From contig CM075675.1 in NCBI GenBank assembly GCA_037962975.1, positions 25,732,501 to 25,796,500 of the forward strand: a stretch of DNA of 64,000 bases. The letters are read 5' to 3'. The notes under the pieces are model-generated. The model was not told where the DNA came from and did not search any database. It was given only the letters and a program-made list of their open reading frames with translations. This document shows positions 1 to 12,200 of this stretch, piece by piece. The stretch's first letter is position 1; each line of letters opens with the position of its first letter. Source of the stretch: Clitoria ternatea. Lineage: Eukaryota; Streptophyta; Magnoliopsida; Fabales; Fabaceae. The position numbers were made by a program, and so were the translations under genes.

Positions 1-78
1 TGCTATCTGCTAAATAAAAAGAAGATTAACAGTTTGTTTTGAATTGACATGATCTAATACAAATCCAGAATCACTTGC

Positions 79-764
79 CTGAGTTGTTTGAACTAGAGAG
101 GTTTCTGTGGCAATTCTCTCCCCGAGAAGAATGGACTCAATCCGAAACAACTGAAGGTCAATTGAGTGAATTGGAACTGCAGATGTTTCTACAGTTAGCT
201 CACCATTAATTTGACCAGACAAAGAACATTGAGTGGAGAGTTTTCCTGTTATTCGAAATCCACCTATTCAAGAATATATTTGTGTAAGCCACATCACCTT
301 CTCCCATTGATGTTTACAATAATCTTAGAGGCCAGAGTAGCACATAATAGAACTCAACTATTCAAGTGCACTACTAATGAACTTTTCCCACTTTGTGGTC
401 TTAAGTCTTAATATGTAATACAACAAAGTTAATATAGCCAGGGAAGATGAGAGATACTACTTTACTAGTGATGGAGAGATATTAATACATGAAACAATTG
501 CACAATTTTTCTTTTCATTTTGTCTATTTTCTAACAAGACCCATTGGACATGTGTACTTATTGAAGGTAAATCAACATACCAGATTTTAATTCAGGAAGT
601 AGAGGATGCCTTTGAGTGTCCTGGGTAATGTAAAAGATAACCATCTCTGGAGAGAGTGGTCTTTGTAGAAGATCAGCTAAATTTTCCACAATAGAGACTA
701 GTAGTTTAATGCTTTATTCTTTCAACAATAAATATATATATAGTAGTTTAATGCTTTATTCTTT

Positions 765-802
<38 letters not shown>

Positions 803-3559
803 TAAAGATTTGAACTGACCCAAATTATACCTTTATTACTTTCAACAATGAACTCCATTGTTGCTGATAATGATTTATGCAAGTATCCACGAGATATATC
901 TACAGTCACGAGATACTATAGAGGCTATCATCAACAACCTTCTAAATCATGTGAAAATTGAAAAGGAAAATGAAGACAAACAGGTTTGCAAAATGGTTTA
1001 ATTTTGATCGTTTTACAGAGTAAAAAAAACCATACCACCACCAGTGAACCATTTGGCCTGACCAAACCTTGTTTACCAAAATGATGAGGCACTTTCATGT
1101 TCAGTGTAAGTGTGTAACTAAACTTTTACACTGGTGGCAGATCAATTTTAAACTCTTCAGTGAATGTCAAAGAACGAGATGAAAAACAATAGTAGGAATG
1201 TAGGATTGTAGAAGGAATATTATAATAATAATTTCATTACAGAGATCAGTTTCCCAACAAAGTACTTTCTAAGAATATTTTACCTGGATACTAATATTTG
1301 CCCCATGGAAAGTCTCATAAAATCTTTCTGAATTCTCATCTTGTTGACTAAGATTCAATGAAAATGGTATCTGTCATAAAGATTGCAAACCATACAACGA
1401 ATATGAACACAAGAAAAGAGGTTACATAAACCAAATACTAAACAGAGAAACCCATTAATAGTACCCAGGATTTGCAATTGTTCATGTATTTCAAAAATGC
1501 AATTACAGTTCAGAAACTGAGTTAAGAAAGAAGCTCGGATATAATTTACATAAACAAATTTTTATATGCTATTTCAAGATGTGAGATGGAGATCTTCAGG
1601 GGCATGGTATAGTATTTTTAGCAAAATCATATCCAGAGTATTCCAGATCACTTTATAAAGATGTGCACACAAAAAACACGTGAACAGACAGAAATGGTGA
1701 AGAATGAACCAACCAGTTTCTAAATAACGAAATGATAACAAAAAGTGTCAAAGCTGGTTCAGATTTCACACGCTAAACAACACACTAAGTACTTTATTGC
1801 TTGACTCCTCTCCTTCAAATTTAATCTAACGTATGAAACAGCTCTTTAAAAGCATCAATTAAAAGCTTACCTTACAGTTGGATGCCTGTCCAAAAATCAA
1901 ATTCAATGAATTTAACCATAATTAAGGGCAATCCTCTATGAAAATTATATGCCAGCTAATCCTATCTGTTTATCAGCTTAATATTAATAGTAGAAGGTTA
2001 ACAAAACACCAAAATAATAAGTAATAAAACTTTCATAATCCCATTTGAGCCCCTTGATCCTTTTCAGCAATAACAGAATTGGAGCTTTAATATTTACAGG
2101 CATGAATTAATCTCAAGAAATACCAGAAAAGAGTTCTCCTCAAGTAATTACACAAATTAAAGCTGCTTAAAATAGACATTATTTCATTCATTCAGAATTG
2201 CTAACTACCTCTGATGTACCTGGACTAATCTTCCCAGAAGGTTTGACCTCAATGGTCCTATTCCTGTTCATAAGGCAATCATAAGAACCATCATGTACAC
2301 TTATCCTATGTGAGCCAAAGAATTTAAAACATGAAGGAACACACTATTTTCAGATTTTTTGCTTTAACACTAGTAGTCCCTTTATGAGCTAAAGTTTACA
2401 ACAGAGCAACCCGATAAAGTGTTAGTTAAAGGTAAAATCACCACTTTTATAAGAGTACAACCATGAAAGTTTAGCAACGGTAGATAAAATGACAGGCGCT
2501 ATAAATGGACTGTAGGCAGGGTAGGAATCACAGATTAATCCAATTAGAAATTCAAATTGATCTGACAAAATGCAGATTGTAGAGTCATCTTCAAAACATG
2601 TATTAATAAGAAGAATAACTAATAAAGTTTTCTCATCCAAAAAAGACCATATACCAGGTCAATTCAGTATGATAGAAAAACACTGTCAATTATTTAGACA
2701 TGTCTAGACTCTAGACCAAACTCAATTTAAAATGAAAAAGCAGTGAACAGTGCAATACTAGGAGAAGAAACATGATCACTAATCTCCAACATGGCAATAC
2801 TAAATCAATTAGGCCATTTCTGGACAACATTGCATGATCTTTGGATAACTTTTTAAAAAAATTGTCAAATGTTAGTTTGTTAGTTTTTATTAGAAGTGTT
2901 AGTAGAAGGATTCAGACTCACAACCTCCTCCCTCTCCATTCTCCTTTCACCCCTTCCAACCACAGGACCAACCTTATATGTAACCCATTGATCTCGTAAG
3001 TTACACACATAATTAGAAAAATGAACATTAATTTGCCCATCAACATAAAGCAGTGATATTGAACCATGTTGAATGAGTGTGGTGGTTCAACACTTCATTC
3101 CTGACCAAGTAGTTGGGGGTAAATCCCAAACTCTTCTGAATGGAAAACAGTCAGTGGCCAGCCCCTGCCACTTTGTACGGTGATATATGGCTACCAATTG
3201 TGAGGTTACCACGGAAACACCAAAAAAAAACAATGATATTAAAAAGTGATTGGTTAATGTGAACTTACAGAATTGGGATTGGCTTAATAACGCCGTACAA
3301 TGATTCAACAACACCAGCTGATCCTCCACGAACCTTCAATGGACAACAATAAAGCCCATATAGATAAATCGTAGAAAGGAAGAATTTTTGGGGGGGAATT
3401 TGAGATATTTGTATAATTTAAAGAGGAATTAAAGAAGAGGGTACCTGCAAGTTAACGGATCCTTTGACATTGAGGCGAATTCCATAGTGGGAAATTGAAG
3501 ACTGAGCTTTCACGACGATTTTTCCTTCAAGAGCTTCCTGTAAGCAAATTTGAAGTGTT

Positions 3560-3591
<32 letters not shown>

Positions 3592-3668
3592 AAGAGAGAG
3601 AAAGAGAGAGGGTTTACCGAAGGACGATAGATGCGATTGGGACGAGAGAGTTTGAGTACAACGGACAT
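79..3668 (-). CDS. VPS26C: VPS26C (DSCR3-like) vacuolar sorting protein, 5' eight exons, 3' end off window
   Basis: This is an arrestin-fold cargo-adaptor subunit of the VPS26 family (DSCR3/VPS26C), which in known systems works in endosomal recycling with retriever/retromer-type complexes. Exons on the minus strand are 3618-3668, 3445-3537, 3269-3333, 2209-2263, 1284-1370, 831-915, 581-676 and 79-263. All phases join and all acceptors are AG. The start gives MSVVLKLSRPNRIYRPS, the family's N terminus. Later conserved stretches are SSISHYGIRL (exon 2), RFYETFHGANISIQ (exon 5), RGYLHKSLSATMEF (exon 6), MVIFYITQDTQRHPLLPE (exon 7) and GELTVETSAVPI (exon 8). About 237 codons are present; the family is usually about 300-330 aa, so the last exons lie left of base 1. 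No frameshift or stop was seen. The donor after exon 8 reads CAG|GCAAGT, a GC-type site. Exon 8 could alternatively run on slightly, because the next exon is not visible. Confidence 0.93.
699..800. repeat. 42-bp tandem duplication plus TA microsatellite in VPS26C intron 6
   Basis: Two copies of a unit starting TAGTAGTTTAATGCTTTATT begin at 699 and 741, followed by a TA tract to about 800. The whole repeat sits in the short intron between exons 6 and 7 (677-830). Part of the unit, read on the coding strand as TATTGTTGAAAGAATAAAG, resembles the last bases of exon 6 (CATTGTTGAAAGTAATAAAG). Confidence 0.8.
3561..3612. repeat. GA/CT microsatellite in VPS26C intron 1
   Basis: A run of about 25 GA dinucleotides, with one CA interruption, fills most of the short first intron (3538-3617). 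On the coding strand it reads as a CT tract between the donor of exon 1 and the acceptor of exon 2. It may add to the polypyrimidine tract. Length polymorphism is likely. Confidence 0.9.
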
Positions 3669-3778
3669 GGCTGGCAAGTGCCAACTCGCTCACTAACTCA
3701 CCGACTTTAATGGCACCAGTTCTTTAACGAGTAAACCACCGACTTTTACACCTTTGAGCATCCGATACAACTTTGCCC

Positions 3779-3786
3779 TTATAATA
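3779..3786 (-). promoter_or_regulatory. candidate TATA box of VPS26C
   Basis: TATTATAA on the minus strand lies about 110 bases upstream of the VPS26C start codon at 3668. That would leave a leader of roughly 80 bases. The assignment rests only on motif and spacing in an AT-rich region, so it is weak. Confidence 0.3.
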
Positions 3787-4193
3787 CCTCAATATAAATA
3801 AAATGTAATTACACTTTTAAACCTAAGAAAAATCTTTTCTTTGTTCTTAGCCGTGAAATTCACGTTGAAAATATTTCTTTTTTTTATTTTTTAGTTTTAT
3901 AAATACAATTATTATCTTTTTTATAAAATAATTTTTTTATTTCTTATTTTTTAATATAAATTTTTTAAAACAAAAAACACGATAACAATTTTATAACTAA
4001 AACAAAAAAATGAAAATAGAAAATATTTTCATGGTCCAAATATTCTCATATGTATTATGTTAAGTGATGAAAAAAGACATATACACCAGAACAAAACGAC
4101 ATCGTTTTAGAACCCTTTAACTTAACTGTTTGAAAATCACCAATATGAAGGATTATAGTTGCTAATAAAATTATATATAAAAAAAAACTCATC
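3787..4193. other. AT-rich spacer, nothing recognised
   Basis: This is very AT-rich sequence between the VPS26C upstream region and the small hAT-like element. Homopolymer-rich runs are present, but no conserved coding or RNA feature was recognised on either strand. Confidence 0.5.
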
Positions 4194-4201
4194 ACCTCCA
4201 C

Positions 4202-4601
4202 TAGGGATAGAATTGGGGTTGTTTTGAAAGGCCTAAGTCTTACCTACTTCTAATTGTCAAGGCTTGAGTCTGGTCTATTAGCTAGTCATAAGTTTTTCTA
4301 AGGTCTGTTCTGGCCTGTTTGAAAGTCTAACCCGTTTAAAAATCTGTTGTCTGTTTACAATTAGATTTTAAAAATGTAACAACCACCTAAAAAGCCTAAT
4401 GAGCCTATTGCTAAACAAGATTATGAATGGATCTATCAATATAAATGAGTCAAATGCACTTGATTTTAAATTCAGCAAGACAAATACAACTTCTCATACA
4501 AAGTAAAGGTAATTAAATCTAAAATAATTACCACAATTAATCCAAACAATATTATAAAAAATTATTATAACTGTAATACTAATTTATATTATGTAAATAT
4601 G

Positions 4602-4642
<41 letters not shown>

Positions 4643-4874
4643 GTTTATGTTATAAATATATATATAAATAATTAGTAGTTAGGCCAATTAGACGAGTCGA
4701 CCTATTGGGCTTTAAAGGTTTTTTAGAAAGTTTATGGTCTGGTCTATTTACTTAAAAAAAACCTTTCTAAAAGCATAGGTCCAGCCTTCTAGCCTGACAA
4801 ACCTGACATATATGGGCTTTAAATAGACCAGACCAGGAGCCCTTAACGGACGATCTAGCCCATTTTCATCCCTA
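4202..4874. mobile_element. small non-autonomous hAT-like DNA transposon (673 bp)
   Basis: The left end reads TAGGGATAGAATTGGG and the right end, read inward on the other strand, TAGGGATGAAAATGGG, giving an imperfect terminal inverted repeat of about 16 bp. The flanks are ACCTCCAC (4194-4201) and ACCTTCAC (4875-4882), an 8-bp target duplication with one mismatch. The hAT superfamily is known to make 8-bp duplications. No transposase frame is present. A long TA tract lies at about 4599-4640, and subterminal GGGCTTTAAA/AGGCC-type motifs occur on both sides. It resembles the larger element at 29774-31520 at its tips only. Confidence 0.75.
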
Positions 4875-4882
4875 ACCTTCAC

Positions 4883-6319
4883 TAAATCAACCTTTCATTT
4901 TCTTCATCTTATACCCATCATCAATCTCTCAACGTTAAACCAAACAAGACCCTTCCCCTTCTTAACTATTTCCCTCATCCTTATAAAATCCCTCACTAAA
5001 ACTTTCTCTTGAACATACCTACAAGCCTAAACACTATACAAAACAACATCTTAACTCATCATTCGTTCTCCATCCATTCAACCAAACCACACACTTGATC
5101 AACCCTTCTTAACTTACACAAAGCACCCATAAAGGCTTCAGAAAGAAACTCAAAGAAGTTTAGGTTTTCCAGCCTTGCAAATAAACCATGTGTAGAACTA
5201 TGCATAAAATCATCAAAAAGGTACCTAACTCTATCTTCTACCTTTTGTTGGGGTCAAGTAGTCAATCACCGTGATTGGGTTGTCGCTCTTGGAGCTTCTT
5301 TAGTTATGCTTATATCAAAAAGCTAACAAGATCGATCATAGGGTGACACATATTTACTTTTCGATTCCGCACTCAACATTTAACAGATTTAACTACATCA
5401 CTTCATTTTTTAACTAAAAATACATGTTTTATGTTTTATCTATTGAAATTTATTATTGAGTATTTTTGAAAAGATAAATATGAATAAATTTGGTATTCCC
5501 TAAAAGATTACTCACAACTCAATTATTTTCTTGATTATCATGTGTATGTAAATTATATTATAGTTGATGAAGAACTCCAAAAATACATTTGGTAAATTCT
5601 AGTGTAGTTATTGGAGAACTATATATGGTTGTTGTCATTATGAAGAAACATTAGTAGTTCATGAAGAACTACAAAGATAAAGTTATGTCATAGCAAAACA
5701 TGATAATCTAAAGAGTAAGTAATGATTATAAGGTTTGAAAGCATAATTACTATGACTTTATAAAAATATTGCTAATAAAGTGGATCCCAAAACATCTAAT
5801 TGTTATAGGTCCAGAAGAACTATAACATAGGTAAATATTAATCGAGTCCCAAAGAACTAAATGATAATCTATAAATCATTTTTCTTTTATATTACGTTGC
5901 ATCCTGAAGCACGATAATGATTGAGCTTATCTTAATTACTGTTTGTCACACTATATCTTATCGAGCTCTTGGGATTTTTTTTTGTATTGTATTTGTGATA
6001 TTTATTATAATGGAATAATCATGACATGATATTTGAAACATAAAAGATAATTGTGTTAAATAATTTTGATGGTTCTTTTTTCACGATTGAAAATATCCAA
6101 TCAATTTTTATAGTAACACTAGAGAAATATTATTGTTACCTTTTAGAAAACCAAAATTTAAAAGTATTTTTAATTGATTATTTGAAAGAGATTTAATATA
6201 TCTATAATTTGCCATACCAAATCTTGAAGCATAGTGTGAGTATATTTAATAATTATTATTATTTGCATATATTGAACTATTGTATCTTGAAGTGCTAGAT
6301 AATTAATTATTATAGTATG
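4883..6319. other. intergenic sequence, no gene recognised
   Basis: This AT-rich sequence lies between the hAT-like element and retrotransposon A. Short variants of a motif like GAAGAACTACAAA recur at about 5570-5680. No conserved reading frame, RNA gene or element boundary could be supported. Confidence 0.4.
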
Positions 6320-6324
6320 TCTTA

Positions 6325-9118
6325 TGTAACATCTTAAAAATAGGATTTGTTACTAAAATGAGGTTAAAAGAGGGATTTAGAGGCAAATGGAAAATTAATT
6401 TGAACAATTGTTAAAATGACAGATACGTCCCTAATAATTGTCGTAATAACGGACGCGTCCCTAAGTCATTTAAAAGCTTAATTTCTCTCCCTTTTTCTTT
6501 AAAAACCTTCGTGAGATTGGGAGAGCATTGTTCTTCTTCATCTTCTTCTTCTTTCCACCTTAAATCATCATCTTTAATCCATTTCTTTCAATTTCTAGTG
6601 AAAATTCTCAAATTGAAGAAGAACTTCATCATCTTCTCCACTCTTGTTTTCAAGTTGTGGTTGAATCATAGGGAGAACTAAGGTAAGAAGATGAATTCTT
6701 GCATAGAAATAGGATTTAATCCTTAAATCTTTCAATTCTTAAGTTTTATCAAACTTGGAAACAATTGGAATCCATTGATGAAAATGGAAAACTTAGGTTC
6801 CTAGAGTTATGAGTTCTCCTTAAAAAAGAAAGAAAGAAAGAATAAAAATAGCTTCTTGATGCTAGTTCTATAGAATTGAGGTTTGATGAATGATGTTTCA
6901 ATAAACTAGGTAGCTTTAGAAGGATTCAAAGCTGAAAGTTCGATTCAGAACTTGCAAAAGTGAGAGAATTATACTCGATAGCTTGAGGAGCTTCTGGAAT
7001 CATTTATTCCAGGTAGGGAGAGCGTTTACATTTTAAATGTATAGTTTATGAACGGAATCGGAGTAATATTTTTATCTTTAATGAAAAATACTGAATATGT
7101 ATGACATGTGTGATATATTATGAGATATGATGTCTTCCGTTTATATGTGAGTGGTATTGATCTTGAATTTATATGAGATATAAAATGTATATGTGATGAA
7201 TTCTATGCATGAGATAAAATAGAATATATGATTGATGTTGATGATATGAATGATATTCATGAAATTTTCATGATATATTAATGCATGAGATGCAATTGAT
7301 AAAGCATGGGATGCTTATGTGATGAACAGAACATGAAACATAATTGTGGTTTCGAGGATTCCACAAAAAGACCTTGGGTGGGACTCAAGGCAAACCTCTT
7401 GAGCGGGGCTTGGGGTTTAGCCTGTGACACTACCGTTGTCATTGGGAGTGATTGTGTCACGTGAGAGGGCAAACAGTTTGGTACCAGTAAAACGGCCGGA
7501 TCAGCTGAGAGCTGAGATATGGCTGAGAGCCAGTGTTACAACACAAATTTAAAACTTAATAATGGATCCATTTGATTGAGCATGTGATTGCATTGATGTA
7601 TGTTATTGTGAACAACATGATTATATGATCATTGTGAATGAATGAAATGTAATGAGATTATGTGATATGATTATGATTTATATGTGGTTATGAATTGGAT
7701 ACTTGATTCGATTCAATAACTGTCATTAAACATGTAGTATGCTCACCCCTATTTATGATTGTTTTTCAGTGGATATAGGATGCAGTGAAGGCATATGAGA
7801 AGGCATTCAGCGGAAATTAAAGTATTATGTATATATTGATACATAATATCTTTTCATAGTATGTTAAAGCCTTGGTCGACTTCTGATGAGATTTTATAAT
7901 ATGTATGATAATTTAAGGATTTGGAAGATGGATAGCTTCATTTAGAGGCTTGAAATCTAAATATGATTATGAATATGTATTTGATGATATAGTCATGTTA
8001 TATGAGATAATATATGAGTTGATTTTATAGAATTTGAAATTATGCATATACATAAGATGAAAATTAGGAATCGGAAGGGTGAAATTGAAATCCGGTGAGT
8101 TTTTGAGTCATCGGAAGGGATTGATAGAGTCCCTATATTGATTATAGGTTGTTCATATAGTTTTTGATGTATTTGAATGGAATTTGATGAGTTTGGTGTA
8201 TATAGTTGATATATATTGACCATAATGTAATTTGTGCATATCTAAGTCATATGTTAGAATTTTGGCGAACAGACAGCGCGAACAGCTCCAAAATAGTGAA
8301 AATATAGTGCCCATGAAGTTTCGTAGTAATCGGAGTTGAAACGGGCAAAATAGGTAGTAGGAAGTCAATTTAGATGTTTAAAGTTGTCAATCTCGCTCAA
8401 GCGAGTCAAATTTCGCTTGAGCGAGCCATTATATGAGTTTGGGTGTGCATTCTGGTCAAATCTCGCTCAAGCGAGCACAATTTCGCTCAAGCGAGCCTCA
8501 TTTTCGCTCAAGCCATTGCCAACTTCGCTCAAGCGAGCTGACAGGGTCTAATGCTGTTGCATTTTGGCTTAAGGGAGAGCCTGAGTGAAAATCTCGCTTA
8601 AGCGCCCAAAATCTCGCTCAAGTGAGATGATTCAGCTTTTGCTCTCTTCATAAAAGTTGTAGATAATTTCTTCGCCGTCATTTTGATACCCAATTTGCAT
8701 TGATTGGAGTTTGGTACCCAAGTTATGCCCAAAATACTAAAGGGTGTTCATGCTGAAAATTTCAGTAGGGCTGATTTTATAAATTTGTGAATTGGGCAAT
8801 CTTCGGTGCATAATTGGCCCTCGACTTCTTCATAAAAATTGTAGGTATTTGATTTGCGGATGTTCATAAACCGGATTCATCTCGATTGGAGTTATATAAC
8901 TCCGATTTGACTCGTTTATCGAGTGGTGCGCAAGGAGCCGACGTGCTAAAAAATTTTCTTTAGGCCATTTTGGAGCCCCAAATCCTAGGATATGTTATGA
9001 GGGACCCATTGAGTCATATAGTGACATCCTAGGATCGGTGTGGTTATTTTTTTAAAAAAAATTTCCCATATTATTTATTTATTTATTATTATTATTGAAT
9101 TAAGGTTTGGATGTTTTA
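6325..9118 (+). repeat. 5' LTR of element A
   Basis: This 2.8-kb LTR matches 13764-17837 once the inserted solo LTR is set aside. By eye the two copies differ by scattered substitutions, more of them near the start. It contains a cluster of CTCGCTCAAGCGAG-like palindromes (8392-8634). It also holds two copies of a module with CTTCATAAAAGTTGTAGAT-type anchors at 8646 and 8828. It ends three bases before the primer binding site. Confidence 0.93.
8392..8634. repeat. cluster of CTCGCTCAAGCGAG palindromic motifs in LTR A
   Basis: About eight variants of TCGCTCAAGCGA or TCGCTTAAGCGA occur in 240 bp, separated by 10-50 bp of unrelated sequence. The CTCGCTTAAGCGAG form is a perfect 14-bp palindrome. 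The matching cluster in the 3' LTR is at about 17111-17347, with C/T differences between copies (for example CTCGTTCAAGCGAG at the first site). Confidence 0.85.
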
Positions 9119-9121
9119 TTT

Positions 9122-9133
9122 TGGTATCAGAGC
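9122..9133 (+). other. primer binding site of element A (initiator tRNA-Met type)
   Basis: TGGTATCAGAGC, complementary to the 3' end of plant initiator methionine tRNA, starts three bases after the 5' LTR. This is the usual minus-strand primer site of plant chromoviruses. Confidence 0.9.
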
Positions 9134-9297
9134 AGACTTAAAAAGTCCAAGGCCAAGGTTAATGTACTGAATGCTATGAACTGAGTGAACTCATATGCTA
9201 GTTGTCAATTATTGAATTGATTGATGATATCCACTGTAAAAATGTTGTATTTTTATCCATTAGAAATAGTAAAGTGTGATGTTATTTCAGGATAAGA

Positions 9298-12200
9298 ATG
9301 GCTGATCATTCAGGTATGGATGCAATGGCTGCTGCCTTCCAGCGATTCGCTGACATTCTTGAAAGGCAGAATCAGCCTCAGACGTCTGACAATCATAGTC
9401 TAGACTGCTTTCTAAAGCGCGAACCTACTGAATTCCATGGAGGCTTTCATCCTGATCAAGCCTATGCATGGATACAGAATCTGGAAAGGATCTTTGATAG
9501 TCTGCAGTGCATTGAGGCACAAAAAGTCGAATATGCTGTGTTCATGCTTCGAAAAGAAGCTGAAAATTGGTGGAAGATGACTAAAGCTCGAATGATAGCT
9601 ACAGGAACTGAGTTAATATGGGAGAATTTCAAGGGATGTTTCCTTGAAAAATACTTCCCAGACATTGTAAGGAGCAGAAAAGAACTAAAATTCATGGAGC
9701 TCAGACAGGGCAATCTTAGTGTGGAAGAATATGCAGTAAAATTTAAGGAACTCTATTTGTTTTATCCTCTTTTTTAACTACCGGGTACTGAAGGCTCTAA
9801 GTACATTAAATTTGAGAGTGGTCTGAGACCTGAAATCAAGAAGGCTTTCAGACACCAAGAAATCAGGAGTTTCCCTGTTCTTATTAATAAGTGCCAAATT
9901 TATGAGGAAGATGACAAAGCTTCTACTAGATCAAGTAGTAAATCTAACAGTTCTTCAAAGCTTCAACCTATCAGTTTTAAAAAGCTAGGGAGGTTTTGTT
10001 AGAGGTGGATCATCCTCTAAATCCAGAGGCTGAGGAAGCTCTAGTGGTTGTTCTGTGAGTCGTCCGAGGGACGTTAAATGTTTCAGATGTGGTGGAGACC
10101 ATTATACCAGGAACTGTGATAAAGAAGAAGAGGTTATCTGTTATAATTGCAATAAAAAAGGACATATTCGTCCTAACTGTCCTCTTTTTCAACAAACTAA
10201 TTCTAATGCTAGTGTAAACCATGGAGGCTTCTGAGGACGAGGCCATGGAAACGGTAATAGAGGAGGCAGAGGAAATGGTGGACGTGGTAATAATTCTATG
10301 ATGCCTAGAAATGATCGAGCTGGAACTTCTAATTCACCAGCTGCGGGCAGAGTTTATGCCATTACTGCTGAGGAGGCTGCCCAAGCTAATGATCTGGTTC
10401 AGAGTAAGTGTTTACTTGGGGATACTATTCTTAATGTGGTGTTTGACTCTGGTGTAACTCATTCTTTTATTTCTAATGATTGTGTGATGCGTATGAGATT
10501 ACCTATGATTTCTATGAATCGGGCATTGAATGTGTCTAACCCAACTGGTGTTAAACTATGGACTTCTATGATGTGTGAAAATGTATCCTTCAATTTGGGT
10601 GATAGGAGTTTTATGGCTGATTTGATATGTCTACCTTTGAGAGGTCCTGACATTGTCATTGGTATGGATTGGCTATCAGACAATAGAGTCCTAGTTGATT
10701 GTCAGAACCGAAGGGTGATCTTTCCTAATCAGAATGCCGATAATTATGAAATTCAAGGTATATCTCAGTTGTTTATGTTATTTTGTATGATTGATGGAAA
10801 GAATGGGTCTAGAGTCCACGGTATTCCTGTTGTGTGTGATTTCTCTGAAGTGTTTCCGGAGGATGTACCTGGTGTTCCTCCTGGAAGAGAAATTGAATTC
10901 TCTATTGATCTTATTCCTAGAGTTGAACTAATCTCCAGAGCTCCCTATAGAATGTCTCCCGTTGAATTAGCAGAATTAAAGAAACAGGTTGATGAATTGC
11001 TTGAGAAACAGTTCATTCAACCTAGTGTATCACCATGGGATGCTCCAGTGTTACTTGTTAAGAAAAAGGATGGCAGTATGCGGTTATGTGTTGATTACCG
11101 CCAATTAAATAAGGTCACAATCAAGAATAAATATCCATTGCCTAGAATTGATGATTTGATTGATCAATTGTGTAGTGCTTCAGTCTTTTCTAAGATTGAT
11201 TTATGATCTGGATATCATCAGATCCGAGTTAAAGCTACTGATGTTCCTAAAACGGCGTTCAGGACTCGATATGGTCATTATGAATTTGGGGTAATGTCGT
11301 TTGGTGTGACTAATGCTCCTGTTGTGTTCATGAATTATATGAACAACATTTTTCATCCTTATTTGGATCGGTTTGTGGTGGTATTTATCGATGATATTTT
11401 GATTTATTCTAAGTCTCATGAAGAGCATCTACGTTTGGTACTTCAAGTGCTGAAAGAGAAGCAATTGTTTGCTAAATTATCTAAATGTGAATTCTGGATG
11501 GACAAGATTCAATTTCTGGGTCATGTTATCTCTAGTGAAGGTGTATCTGTTGATCATTCAAAAATTGAAGCTGTTATAGCTTGGGAGGGACCTAAGTCAG
11601 TCATTAAGGTAAGGAGTTTCATGGGTTTAGCTGGTTACTATCGGAGATTCATTGAAGGATTCTCTAAAATCACATTGTCATTGACCAAGCTAACCCGAAA
11701 GAATGTTCCTTTTATATGGTCTTCCGAGTGTGAAAAGAGTTTCCAAGAATTGAAGGCTAGATTGACTTCTACTCCTGTGCTGGCATTGCCTAATCTGCAG
11801 GAAAATTTTGTGGTCTATTATGATGTATCCAGGCTGGGTCTTGGGTGTGTATTGATGCAGAATGGTTAGGTGATAGCTTATGCTTTGTGACAGTTACGAC
11901 CGCATGAACAGAATTATCCTACGCATGATCTGGAGCTTACAGCTGTGGTCTTTGCACTAAAAATTTGGAGGCATTATCTTATGGCTCTAAATTTGAAGTG
12001 TACAATGATCATAAAAGTCTGAAATATCTGTTTGATCAGAAAGAACTGAATAACAGGCAGAGGAGATGGATTGAATTTTTGAAAGGCTATGATTTTGATT
12101 TGAAATACCATCCGGGGAAGGCGAATGTTGTAGCTGATGCCTTAAGTCGAAAATCTATTCATATGGCAGTGATGATGGTTAAAAAGATGGAGTTGCTTGA

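Noticed and set aside
3495..3710. Plus-strand frame rich in Arg-Glu
   Set aside because: It is the translation of the GA microsatellite and antisense of VPS26C exons 1-2.
8392..8634. Possible CRISPR-like array of CTCGCTCAAGCGAG repeats
   Set aside because: Repeat length, irregular spacing and location in an LTR of a plant retrotransposon do not fit a CRISPR.
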